Below the pieces are notes generated by a model, which was not told the DNA's origin, did no database searches, and worked only from the letters and a program-made list of their open reading frames with translations. Below are positions 1 to 8,700 of a stretch of DNA of 9,762 nt, in pieces (position 1 is the first letter of the stretch; each line of letters starts with the position of its first letter). A program made the position numbers and the translations under genes. The DNA is from CAYTKU01 sp964550845 (GTDB lineage Bacteria > Patescibacteriota > Patescibacteriia > Magasanikbacterales > UBA922). The DNA lies in NCBI GenBank assembly GCA_964550845.1, contig CAZKAD010000040.1, forward strand, positions 1 to 9,762, given 5' to 3'.

Positions 1-72
1 GCAGGCGCGGCCGGAATCGGACCGACGCAGCTGGTTTTGGAGACCAGCGTACTACCATTATACGACGCGCCC
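1..72 (-). tRNA. trnW: tRNA-Trp (anticodon CCA), 3' CCA cut by window edge
   Basis: Read on the minus strand from 72, this folds as a complete cloverleaf. The acceptor stem is GGGCGCG (72-66) with CGCGCCT (9-3). A 4-bp D stem carries a loop with the conserved GG. The anticodon stem is CTGGT/ACCAG around the loop CTCCAAA, with anticodon CCA at 40-38, so it reads UGG (Trp). The variable loop has 4 nt, and the T stem is GTCGG/CCGGC. The discriminator is G (position 2), as expected for bacterial tRNA-Trp, and position 1 supplies C74, so CCA is probably encoded. Two oddities are a G1-U72 wobble closing the acceptor and a T loop of TCCGATT, in which C replaces the nearly universal U55. It lies downstream of rpmG on the same strand, as in many bacteria where rpmG, trnW, secE and nusG are neighbours. 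Confidence 0.96.
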
Positions 73-91
73 ATTTTCTTTTTGTACGAAT

Positions 92-119
92 ATAGTACCA
101 GAAATAGCATAAAAAGCAA
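92..119 (-). promoter_or_regulatory. possible promoter for tRNA-Trp
   Basis: On the minus strand, TTGCTT (119-114) is followed after 16 bases by TACTAT (97-92). A TGG immediately precedes this hexamer, giving an extended -10 character. The start would fall about 85, some 13 bases before the mature tRNA. The match is only partial (3/6 and 4/6 to consensus), and the tRNA could instead be cut from an rpmG read-through transcript. Confidence 0.3.
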
Positions 120-146
120 GAGACCTACCTTTGGGGTAGATCTCTT
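111..146 (-). terminator. terminator-like hairpin between rpmG and tRNA-Trp
   Basis: An inverted repeat starts 6 bases after the rpmG stop. On the plus strand, AAGAGA (118-123) and CTACC (125-129) pair with GGTAG (135-139) and TCTCTT (141-146). There is one C/A mismatch in the stem and a 5-base loop. On the minus strand the hairpin is followed by GC and then five T (115-111), as in an intrinsic terminator. The two-base gap before the T run makes it imperfect, so it may be partial, or act as a processing or stability structure. Confidence 0.6.
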
Positions 147-152
147 TAAACT

Positions 153-308
153 TTATTTGGTTTCTTTGTGTTCTGTGTGTTTTTTATCGCATTTGCAGTA
201 TTTCATCAGAACCAAGCGATCTTTGAGTTTCTTTTTATTTTTCTTTGAAAAATAATTGGTGAATTTACACAAAGTACACTCGAGTTTGATCATGTTGTCT
301 TGTGACAT
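153..308 (-). CDS. rpmG: 50S ribosomal protein L33
   Basis: A 51-residue protein beginning MSQDNMIKLECTLC and ending KHTEHKETK, with stop TAA at 155-153. It shows the whole L33 signature: ECTxCK, NYxxxKNKK, then RL and KYC, then KHTxHKExK. L33 is a small zinc-ribbon protein of the large subunit near the E site; bacterial members have about 49-55 residues. The first cysteine pair is C11/C14. The second is C38/C40 (CxC) instead of the usual CxxC, with Asp where the fourth Cys normally sits, so zinc binding may be altered or lost. I chose the start at 308 because it gives normal length; an in-frame ATG at 293 would give 46 residues. Neither has a Shine-Dalgarno. The gene has its own promoter (375-403) and precedes tRNA-Trp. 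The family is clear; only the start is uncertain. Confidence 0.95.
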   Translation of the reverse strand: MSQDNMIKLECTLCKFTNYFSKKNKKKLKDRLVLMKYCKCDKKHTEHKETK

Positions 309-339
309 AAAAGCTTTTTTAGAAGATATTTAGGATTTC

Positions 340-362
340 CTTTGGGTCTACCATCTCCAAAG
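340..362 (-). other. small hairpin in the rpmG 5' leader
   Basis: CTTTGG (340-345) and CCAAAG (357-362) form a perfect 6-bp stem with an 11-base loop. It would lie within the first 30 nt of the rpmG transcript predicted from the promoter at 375-403. The palindrome AAAAGCTTTT (309-318) then abuts the start codon. Either could affect RNA stability or translation, but no known ribosomal-protein leader motif is recognised. Confidence 0.4.
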
Positions 363-374
363 AAAGATGAGACG

Positions 375-403
375 AGTATACCTGAAAGAGCAGGATTTGT
401 CAA
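375..403 (-). promoter_or_regulatory. sigma-70 promoter of rpmG
   Basis: On the minus strand this is a perfect -35 TTGACA (403-398), a 17-base spacer, and a -10 of TATACT (380-375; 5/6 to TATAAT). The transcript would begin near 368 and leave a leader of about 60 nt before the rpmG ATG. Close agreement with consensus suggests strong expression, as expected for a ribosomal protein gene and possibly the tRNA behind it. Confidence 0.85.
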
Positions 404-470
404 TATCTTCCTCATAGTTTCACAAAAACTCATCCCAATGACAAAAATATAGCCAAAAAAGCAAAAAGTA

Positions 471-479
471 TGCTATACT
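471..479 (+). promoter_or_regulatory. extended -10 promoter of the 518-1789 gene
   Basis: TGC followed by TATACT (474-479) gives an extended -10 (TGn plus hexamer). There is no good -35 at 17 bases; the nearest TTGACA-like sequence (438-443) is too far away. The start would lie near 486, giving a leader of about 32 nt. The same TGCTATACT nonamer occurs in the minus-strand promoter upstream of rpoB. Confidence 0.7.
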
Positions 480-517
480 TGGCTTCATACTAAATACTTA
501 CTTAAAAAAATCAATCT

Positions 518-1789
518 ATGAATCCAACCATACCTACACTCACCAAAAGCAAGGTAAGTATTACCCTCGCCATCATTATTGGAGTTGTCCTCGCTGGGAC
601 GATTACTGCCTGGGGATTTTTGCGATATTCCAAAACTGGTGAAGCACATGTACTCGAATCACTTCTTAAAATGAGTGAGGCCAAGACGATGTCATATACT
701 GGTACATTCGAAGCACGAGCAGATATTGATACCAGACTTGGGCTTTTGGCTGCTATGACTTCTGATTCTGATCTTGAAGCGGCACATACGACTGTAAATA
801 ATCTTGAAAACTACTCCCTCACCATGGCTTTTGATGGAGAGAGTGATCTAACGGATATAACAAATCCTGCCACTTCATTTAATCTTGGAGTGATTGCCAA
901 AAAACAAAATGAACCGCAGCTTGACCTCAAATTAAACCTTATCAATAAAGATAAAATTTATTATGCTCGTATTCCAACCCTTCCAACGAGTGACGCCTAC
1001 AAAGACTATACTGAATTTGCAAATAAGTGGATTCACTTTGATTATTCTGAACTTTCTAAAGAACTTTTGAGTCTTCAAGAAGACCTCCTCAAAAACCAAC
1101 AAGATTCAGTTCTCCCTTCAGAAAAAGATAAAGAAAAAATCATTGAATCTCTGAAACGTACTGTGGCACTAAACCCACCAATCAAAGTCACCAAAAAATA
1201 CCGAACAGAAAAAATGAATGGTGCAGAAGTTCGTCACTTTGCCTTTACCCTTGATCCTCAAAATATTGAAAAAATCATGCTGGAACTGGCGAAAAATGAA
1301 AGAGAAACGGGTGTAACAATGCGAGACGTCGAGGATATCCGAAAAGCACATGCACAAATCTCATCATTTAATGGAGAAATTTGGTTTAGCAAAAAAACTC
1401 TGTATCCATATAAATTGGCTGTAAACGTAAAAGTAAAAGACGATGAAGAAATCCGAAACCCTCAGCTGTCTCTGGTCATGACCATGAACAACTATAACAA
1501 GCCACTGAGTATTACAGCGCCTTTGAATTCAACTTCTGTGGAAGAGATTTTAAACCAAGTCATGGCAAAACAGCTTGAAGAATATAATGCACTGTATGCC
1601 AGTAGTAGCCCAAGTCTTGATATGAATTCATTGGGTGACGATAATTGGGCTACAGATATTGATGGTGATGGCCTGACAGAGAGCGAAGAATCATTTTGGG
1701 GAACCAATCCAAACAACAAAGATACTGATGGTGATGGATATGATGATGCTACCGAAATAAGAACTGGACATGATCCTTTGAAACGTTAG
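518..1789 (+). CDS. membrane-anchored protein with C-terminal calcium-binding repeats, function unknown
   Basis: A 423-residue protein that I do not recognise as a named gene. The N-terminus is short and Lys-containing. One hydrophobic segment (about residues 13-35) lacks a lipobox Cys or an AxA signal-peptidase site, so it is probably an uncleaved anchor with the rest outside. Residues ~40-350 are polar, with alternating strand-like stretches and several Trp/Tyr patches (for example KWIHFDY and FNGEIWFSKKTLYPYKL). That pattern recalls LppX/LolA-like lipid-binding or DUF6612-type lipoproteins, but this is weak inference. Residues 380-391 (DIDGDGLTESEE) and 402-413 (DTDGDGYDDATE) are two thrombospondin type 3-like Ca-binding loops, joined by a GTNP linker and ending at GHDPLKR; such tails are common on surface proteins. 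There is no Shine-Dalgarno before the ATG. The gene diverges from rpmG and converges on rpoC. Confidence 0.88.
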   Translation: MNPTIPTLTKSKVSITLAIIIGVVLAGTITAWGFLRYSKTGEAHVLESLLKMSEAKTMSYTGTFEARADIDTRLGLLAAMTSDSDLEAAHTTVNNLENYSLTMAFDGESDLTDITNPATSFNLGVIAKKQNEPQLDLKLNLINKDKIYYARIPTLPTSDAYKDYTEFANKWIHFDYSELSKELLSLQEDLLKNQQDSVLPSEKDKEKIIESLKRTVALNPPIKVTKKYRTEKMNGAEVRHFAFTLDPQNIEKIMLELAKNERETGVTMRDVEDIRKAHAQISSFNGEIWFSKKTLYPYKLAVNVKVKDDEEIRNPQLSLVMTMNNYNKPLSITAPLNSTSVEEILNQVMAKQLEEYNALYASSSPSLDMNSLGDDNWATDIDGDGLTESEESFWGTNPNNKDTDGDGYDDATEIRTGHDPLKR

Positions 1790-1802
1790 CTTCAGCAAAA
1801 AC

Positions 1803-1833
1803 AAAAGACTCCCCTTTCGAGGAGTCTTTTTTT
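1803..1833. terminator. bidirectional intrinsic terminator between the 518-1789 gene and rpoC
   Basis: AAAAGACTCC (1803-1812) pairs with GGAGTCTTTT (1821-1830) around an 8-base loop, and seven T (1827-1833) follow on the plus strand. On the minus strand the same stem is followed by TTTTGTTTTTG. It lies 14 bases after the plus-strand stop and 10 bases after the rpoC stop, so it can end both converging transcripts. Confidence 0.92.
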
Positions 1834-1843
1834 ATATCAAATT

Positions 1844-4800
1844 TTACTCTTCAGATTTAAAGCCAGTACCCACTGGAATCAATCGTCCAATAATCACATT
1901 TTCTTTAAGACCTGAGAGGTGATCAATCTTACCGGTAATCGCAGCATTGATGAGCACTTTTGACGTTTCCTGGAAGGAAGCAGCTGACAGGAAGCTTTGT
2001 GTTGAAAGAGAAATTTTACTGATACCGAGGAAAAGTTCTCGTCCCACAGCTTCTTTTTTGCCATCACGGCGAGCAGCTTCGTTGGCAAGAATAATTTGTG
2101 TTTTTTCTACGGTTTCTCCTGGCAAGAGTTCAGTTTCTCCAGCATCTTCCACATACATACGACTAAACATCTGGGCGATAATAAGCTCAATATGTTTATC
2201 GTTCAATGCCTGACCTTGTGAAGCATAAATAGCTTGAATTTCTTTCAGGATATAGCGCTGTACAGCGTCACGTCCTTTGAGAGTGTACAGTTCATCAAGC
2301 TCAATACTTCCTTCAGTAAGCTGCTGTCCTTTTTCTACCATAGTTCCACCATCAACCAAGATCTTGTATCCCAATGGTACAATATATTCTTTGGTATATT
2401 TGCCTTCGTAAGAAAGGATAATGGTGTTGCCATCCATACGAATTTGTCCTGGGTATTCTGCCAGCACTTCTTCTCCAGAAGAACCACGAACCAAGAGGAC
2501 ATCATCTTTTTTCACACGTTGACCATCACTCACGCGAATATCATCTTCTTTTTTTCCAGCAATCTTCATTTCATCCATTCCTTCAAAATGTACTTTGATG
2601 ATTTTCTGTCCACGACGTCCTTCAAAAATCTTACGACCTGTTGGACTCGTGATCACTTTTCCTTCTGCTTCTTCAATTTCTACAGAACCACCAACTTCTG
2701 ACAGGATGGCTTGACGTTTTGGTTTACGTGCTTCAAAAAGTTCTTCAACTCGTGGAAGACCCTGAGTAATATCTCCGCCACCAGCAACTCCTCCAAGGTG
2801 GAAAGTACGCATGGTAAGCTGTGTACCAGGTTCTCCGATAGACTGTGCAGCAATAATACCAGCAGCTACACCTTGCTTCACAACTCCATTGTGAGAGAGG
2901 TCATATCCATAACATTTGATACAAATTCCTTTTGGAAGTTTACACTGCAAGACACTGCGAACATGCAGACTATCCGGATTCAATTTCTCAATTCTACGAG
3001 CAGCTTCTTCAGTTACAACATCTCCTGCAGCTACGAGCATCTCACCTTTTTCATCTTTAATATCTTGCAACATAAATCGACCAAGAACACGTTCCGACAG
3101 TTTCTTACTCATACTCTCAGAATGTTCACGGGTCATTACTTCTCCAGTCGTGTCTCCACATTCATCCGCAACCACAACTACGTCTTGTGCAACATCGACA
3201 AGGCGACGAGTCAGGTATCCAGCGTTTGCTGTACGAAGAGCCGTATCTGACAAACCTTTACGAGTACCGTGTGAAGAGATAAAAAATTCAAGTACTTCGA
3301 ATCCTTCTTTAAAGTTTCCTTTTACTGGAAGCTCAATAATATCTCCACTTGGAGAAGCCACAAGACCCTTCATACCAATAACCTGTCCCAGCTGTCCCCA
3401 AGAACCACGAGCTTGAGAATCAATCATGGCAAAAACTGGACCGTCTTTATTCAAGGCTTGTTTGTTATGAGAAACAACTCGTTCTTTGATGTCAGTCCAG
3501 ATCTGGAGCACTTTGGCATGGCGCTCAGCATCAGTCAGTAACCCTTCATTATACTGTTCTTCTACCATTTCAATTTGCTTATCACCTTCAATCAGAAGGG
3601 CTTTCTTTTCATCAATACGACCAAAGTCATCCATTCCAAGGGAATATCCAGACTTAGTTACATATTTGAAACCAAGTTCTTTCATGTCATCAAGGATATG
3701 GGCTGTTTTTTCCTGTCCGTAGACTTCAAGCAAGAATTGAATAATTTTTCCAAGATGTTTTTTAGCAATTGGTTCATTATAATATGGAAGTTTCTCTGGC
3801 AAAATTTCATTGAAAAAAATACGACCAATAGAAGTTTCCACAATTGAACTGGCACCTTCTTCAAATTTGCCCATCATGGTTTCAAAACGAACTTTAATAC
3901 GTTCTTTGAGATGGATCTTGCGACACTTATACGCAAATTTTGCTTCTGTAATACTTGAGAAAAATTTCTTTACTTCAGCAGTATCGTCTTCGCGATATTT
4001 GGTCAGATAATAACAACCAAGCGCAATATCCTGCTGAGGAGTGGTTACTGGAGATCCAGTCGCAGGTTTAAGGATATTTTTTTCAGACGCCATGAGATTT
4101 TCTGCTTCCCATTTTGCTTCTTCGGTCAATGGTACATGAACCGCCATCTGGTCTCCGTCAAAGTCGGCGTTGAAGGCAGGACAAACCAGTGGGTGAAGAC
4201 GAATCGCTTTTCCTTCAATGAGTTGTGGTCTGAATGCTTGAATACCAAGACGGTGCAGAGTTGGCGCACGGTTCAAAAGTACACGAGTATTCTTGGTGAT
4301 TTCTTCAAGGATATCCCACACTTCTGGAGCATTACTTTCAATAAAACGTGATGCAGAGCGCACATTGTGAGCGAGTTCTCGTTTAATGATTTGGCTCATG
4401 ACAAATGGTTTGAAAAGTTCCAGTGCCATGCGCTTTGGCAGACCACATTCATCAATACCAAGGTGAGGTCCAACCACGATAACTGAACGACCTGAATAAT
4501 CCACACGTTTTCCGAGCAAATTCTGACGGAAACGTCCTTGTTTTCCTTTCAAGATATCTGCAAGTGAGCGGAGTTGGCGTTTCTGACCAGTTGAGGCAGT
4601 AACCGTTTTGGTAGCACGAGCACTGTTATCAATAAGGGCATCAACCGCTTCCTGAAGCATGCGTTTTTCATTGCGGCAAATAACCTCTGGAGCATGAAGT
4701 TCGAGAAGTCGGCGCAAACGATTGTTGCGGTTAATCACGCGGCGATAGAGATCATTGAGATCTGACGTAGCAAATCGTCCACCATCGAGCGCTACCATTG

Positions 4801-5728
4801 GACGCAAATCTGGTGGAACGACTGGAATGGCAGTCAGGATCATCCATTCTGGACGAATATTATTTTTTTCAAAACTACGCAAGAGTTTCATGCGGCGGAT
4901 AATACGGTCACGCTTCGCTCCTTTACTCTTTTTGGTTTCGAGCTCGAGGTGTTCAAGTGTTTTACCAATATCCAATTTTTCAAGCAGCATGCGGATAGCA
5001 CCAGCACCAATGGCAGCATCAAACAGATGACCATAGCGCAGTGCCAGTTCCTGATAACGATTTTCAGACACAATCGAAAGCATGCTGATTTCTTTGAGTT
5101 CTTCTTCAGCACTGTGAAAATCTTCATCCAAACTTTCTTGTTTACTATCACGTTCTTTAATCATGGCCTCAAGATCAGCTTTTTTTGCAGCTTCTCCGAG
5201 AGCTTCAATTTTTTTATTATATTCGTTTTCAATCTGCTTTTTCTTTTGTTTATACTCTGTTTTCAAAGCCTCCATAGTTTCTGTTTTCACGGCTTCATCA
5301 ACATGCGTAATAATAAATGACGCAAAGTAAATAATCTTTTCCAAAGATTGGATAGAAAGATCAAGCACCAAACCGATTTTTGAAGGAATTGAGCGCAGGA
5401 ACCAAATATGTGCAACCGGAGCCGACAAATCAATATGCCCCATGCGTTCGCGGCGTACCAATGAGTGCGTTACTTCGACTCCACACTTGTCACAAACAAT
5501 TCCTTTATAACGAATTTTTTTATACTTACCACAATAACATTCCCAATCTTTTGTTGGTCCAAAAATTTCTTCAGCAAATAATCCTCCTTTTTCAGGCTTT
5601 TGGGTGCGGTAATTAATGGTTTCAGGTTTTGAAACCTCACCATAAGACCAATTTCGAATGACCTCTGGAGAAGCAACCTTCAAGGTCAAAGCATCGAAGT
5701 CCATGGAATGAAGTGTATCACGTACCAT
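1844..5728 (-). CDS. rpoC: DNA-directed RNA polymerase subunit beta'
   Basis: This 1294-residue protein is the catalytic beta' subunit of RNA polymerase. The N-terminal zinc finger has C64, C66, C79 and C82. RAPTLHRLGIQAF lies near residue 490. The Mg-binding loop NADFDGDQ spans 520-527, with catalytic D522, D524 and D526. The bridge helix region (~815-850) includes GYLTRRLVDVAQD. The second zinc site is C857, C929, C936 and C939. The trigger loop TMRTFH has M973, R974 and H977, followed directly by GGVAGGG, so the E. coli-type SI3 insertion is absent. Residues ~149-213 are a Lys/Glu-rich, probably coiled-coil stretch with no counterpart in the E. coli region as I recall it. The start at 5728 gives MVRDTLHSMDFDALTLKVASPE; M9 is an alternative start. 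No Shine-Dalgarno is visible. It lies 33 bases after rpoB, presumably in one operon, and ends at the bidirectional terminator. Confidence 0.99.
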   Translation of the reverse strand: MVRDTLHSMDFDALTLKVASPEVIRNWSYGEVSKPETINYRTQKPEKGGLFAEEIFGPTKDWECYCGKYKKIRYKGIVCDKCGVEVTHSLVRRERMGHIDLSAPVAHIWFLRSIPSKIGLVLDLSIQSLEKIIYFASFIITHVDEAVKTETMEALKTEYKQKKKQIENEYNKKIEALGEAAKKADLEAMIKERDSKQESLDEDFHSAEEELKEISMLSIVSENRYQELALRYGHLFDAAIGAGAIRMLLEKLDIGKTLEHLELETKKSKGAKRDRIIRRMKLLRSFEKNNIRPEWMILTAIPVVPPDLRPMVALDGGRFATSDLNDLYRRVINRNNRLRRLLELHAPEVICRNEKRMLQEAVDALIDNSARATKTVTASTGQKRQLRSLADILKGKQGRFRQNLLGKRVDYSGRSVIVVGPHLGIDECGLPKRMALELFKPFVMSQIIKRELAHNVRSASRFIESNAPEVWDILEEITKNTRVLLNRAPTLHRLGIQAFRPQLIEGKAIRLHPLVCPAFNADFDGDQMAVHVPLTEEAKWEAENLMASEKNILKPATGSPVTTPQQDIALGCYYLTKYREDDTAEVKKFFSSITEAKFAYKCRKIHLKERIKVRFETMMGKFEEGASSIVETSIGRIFFNEILPEKLPYYNEPIAKKHLGKIIQFLLEVYGQEKTAHILDDMKELGFKYVTKSGYSLGMDDFGRIDEKKALLIEGDKQIEMVEEQYNEGLLTDAERHAKVLQIWTDIKERVVSHNKQALNKDGPVFAMIDSQARGSWGQLGQVIGMKGLVASPSGDIIELPVKGNFKEGFEVLEFFISSHGTRKGLSDTALRTANAGYLTRRLVDVAQDVVVVADECGDTTGEVMTREHSESMSKKLSERVLGRFMLQDIKDEKGEMLVAAGDVVTEEAARRIEKLNPDSLHVRSVLQCKLPKGICIKCYGYDLSHNGVVKQGVAAGIIAAQSIGEPGTQLTMRTFHLGGVAGGGDITQGLPRVEELFEARKPKRQAILSEVGGSVEIEEAEGKVITSPTGRKIFEGRRGQKIIKVHFEGMDEMKIAGKKEDDIRVSDGQRVKKDDVLLVRGSSGEEVLAEYPGQIRMDGNTIILSYEGKYTKEYIVPLGYKILVDGGTMVEKGQQLTEGSIELDELYTLKGRDAVQRYILKEIQAIYASQGQALNDKHIELIIAQMFSRMYVEDAGETELLPGETVEKTQIILANEAARRDGKKEAVGRELFLGISKISLSTQSFLSAASFQETSKVLINAAITGKIDHLSGLKENVIIGRLIPVGTGFKSEE

Positions 5729-5761
5729 AAGAAAATATTTTAGTGATTAAGAAGAAAAGAA

Positions 5762-8700
5762 TTAAGATTGGAAATCTCCATCGTTTCGACTATTTTCATC
5801 GCGTTTCATAGTTTTTCCTTCTTCAACCGGCATATACTTGCCATCTACTTTCTTGAGCAGTGAAACATCGAGCGCTAGACCTTTAAGCTCGCGTACAAGT
5901 ACATTAAATGACTCTGGCAAGTTGACGCGGGTAATCGATTCACCTTTGATAATAGCTTCGTAGGCTTTACTGCGTCCTGGTACATCATCAGATTTAATCG
6001 TCAGCATCTCTTGCAGTGTGTGTGCAGCTCCGTACGCTTGAAGGGCCCATACTTCCATTTCTCCAAAACGCTGTCCACCAAATTGCGCTTTTCCTCCAAG
6101 AGGCTGCTGAGTAATAAGTGAGTATGGACCAATTGAACGTTGGTGAATTTTATCTTCCACCATGTGGTTGAGCTTCAACATGTAGTTATATCCAACGGTT
6201 ACTCGGTGATCAAATGGTTCACCAGTACGTCCATCATAGAGTTGCAACTGTCCATCGGTTGGGAAACCATTTTTTTCAAGTTCTTCTTTAATTTGTTCTT
6301 CCAAAATTCCATTGAGTACTGGAGTAGCCGCACGGAATCCACCTGCGTTGGCAGCCAGACCAAGGTGATTCTCGAGGAGCTGTCCAAGGTTCATACGAGA
6401 AATAACACCCAGTGGAGAGAGGATAATATCTACAGGAGTTCCATCTTCGAGAAATGGCATGTCTTCAACCGGAACAACACGTGAAATAACACCTTTGTTT
6501 CCATGACGTCCAGCCATTTTGTCTCCGACCTGAATCTTACGAAGATCAGCAACCGTTACCTGTACTTGTTTCATAATACCAGGCTGGAGTTTGTCTCCAC
6601 TTTCTTGTGAGAAGACTTTGATATCAATAACTTTTCCTTGTTCACCATGTTCAAGGTAGAGTGAAGAGTCACGTACATCACGAGCTTTTTCACCAAAGAT
6701 GGCACGAAGCAATCGCTCTTCTGGAGAAAGTTCGGTTTCACCTTTTGGAGTGATTTTACCAACCAAGATATCTCCTGAGTGAACCTCAGCACCAATACGA
6801 ACCACACCTTCAGAATCCAAGTTTTTAAGTTTTTCTTCAGAAACATTTGGAATATCACTCGTTACCACTTCTGGTCCAAGTTTGGTTTCACGAACATCAG
6901 TCAGGTAGTGTTCAATATGAATAGAAGTATATTTTTCTTTTTGCACCAGACGTTCAGAAACAATAATCGCGTCTTCATAATTGTATCCATCCCAAACCAT
7001 GTAGGCAACAAGTACATTTTGACCAAGAGCAAGCTCTGCATTTTGGATAGAAGGTCCATCACAGAGTGGCTCACCTTTTTTCACTTGCTGACCAAGACTT
7101 ACCGTTGGTCTTTGGTTAATACAACTTGAAGCATTTGATCGGACAAATTTGTTGAGGCGATATTTGTGCACTTTTCCACTTTTTCCAGTCAGTTCAATTT
7201 TATCTCCTTCAAGGACAGTAATTTCACCATCTTCCTGCGCAAAATAGACATAGCCACTATTGGCAGCAGCATACTTTTCTACACCGGTTCCAACGAGTGG
7301 TGCGTCTGGTGTAATACATGGCACAGACTGGCGCTGCATGTTTGTACCCATGAGTGCACGAGTTGCATCATCGTGTTCAAGAAATGGCACAAGAGACGTT
7401 GCAATACTAAGGATCTGATTTGAGGCAACATCGAGATAATCAATTTCTTGTGTATCTACAACCGCCGGTTTTCCATTTCTTCGGGCTGGGACTTTTCCAG
7501 CAAAAAGAAGACCATTGTCATCACGAGCAGTAGTTGCACTTGCAGTTGTTACACGCTCTTCTTCAAAAGAATTAAGATACACAATTTCACTCGTAACACG
7601 AGCCTGTACTTTTACTTCTTTAATATCTTTATTTTTTTCCAATTTCATCGCTGCATCTTTGTTGATTTTTTCTCCAGCCTTCATTCCACCAATATCTTCG
7701 CGAAGAACTTCGCCTTCTGTAAAGCGAGCTTCATTTGGAACGGTGTGAACAACTTTTCTATACGGTGTTTCAAGAAAGCCAAATGAATTGACGCGAGCAA
7801 AACTTGAGAGGTGTCCAACCAGACCAATGTTTGGTCCTTCTGGAGTTGCAATCGGACAAATACGTCCATAGTGAGTCGTGTGTACGTCACGAACTTCAAA
7901 TCCAGCACGATCACGTGACAATCCTCCTGGCCCAAGAGCAGAAACACGACGTTTGTGTTCAAGTTCTGCCAGAGGGTTTACCTGATCCATGAACTGTGAG
8001 AGCTGTGAACTCATGAAAAATTCACGCACAGCACCAATCACAGGTCGAGCATTTACCAGTTTATTTGGAGTGAGTCCTTCCATTTCATAAGTACTCATGC
8101 GGTCTTTGATAATACGTTCCATGCGCGCAAGCCCAATGCGGAAACGATCTTGTACGAGTTCACCAACAGAGCGCACACGGCGGTTTCCAAGGTGATCAAT
8201 ATCATCAGGATCTTCTTGGGTCACATTGAGGCGAACCACTTCTTTGAGTACGGCCAAAAATTTTTCTGGAGCGAGAACACGGTTTTCTTTGTTGTCGTAT
8301 GCATCATCACTGAGGCCAAGATTAAATTTGGTATTAAATTTATAAACACCCACGCGTCCAAGATCATAACGATCAAAATTCATGAACATAGCATGAATCA
8401 AACTCTTGGCGTTCTCTGCGGTTGCAAGATCGCCTGGACGAATACGTTTGTACACTTCAATCAAACCTTCGTCTTGACTGGTAGATGCATCTTTTTTAAG
8501 AGTCGCAGCCACAAAATCAATATTTGGGTGATTGTTCACATCTTTGAAAAGTTCCACAATTTCATCTGTACTACTGTAACCAAATGCGCGCAAAAGCGCT
8601 GTTGCAGCAATTTTACGTTTACGATCAACTTTAATCCAGATAACATTATTTTGATCAGTTTCTACTTCAATCCATGCACCACGATTTGGAATAATTTTTG

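Noticed and set aside
37..255. Plus-strand open frame of 72 codons
   Set aside because: It overlaps the tRNA-Trp and lies antisense to the clearly recognisable rpmG gene.
2234..2701. Long open frames opposite rpoC and rpoB (also 2711-3250 and 8150-8854)
   Set aside because: They are shadows of strongly conserved coding sequence on the other strand, with Phe/Ser/Thr-rich translations, no recognisable domains and no promoters.
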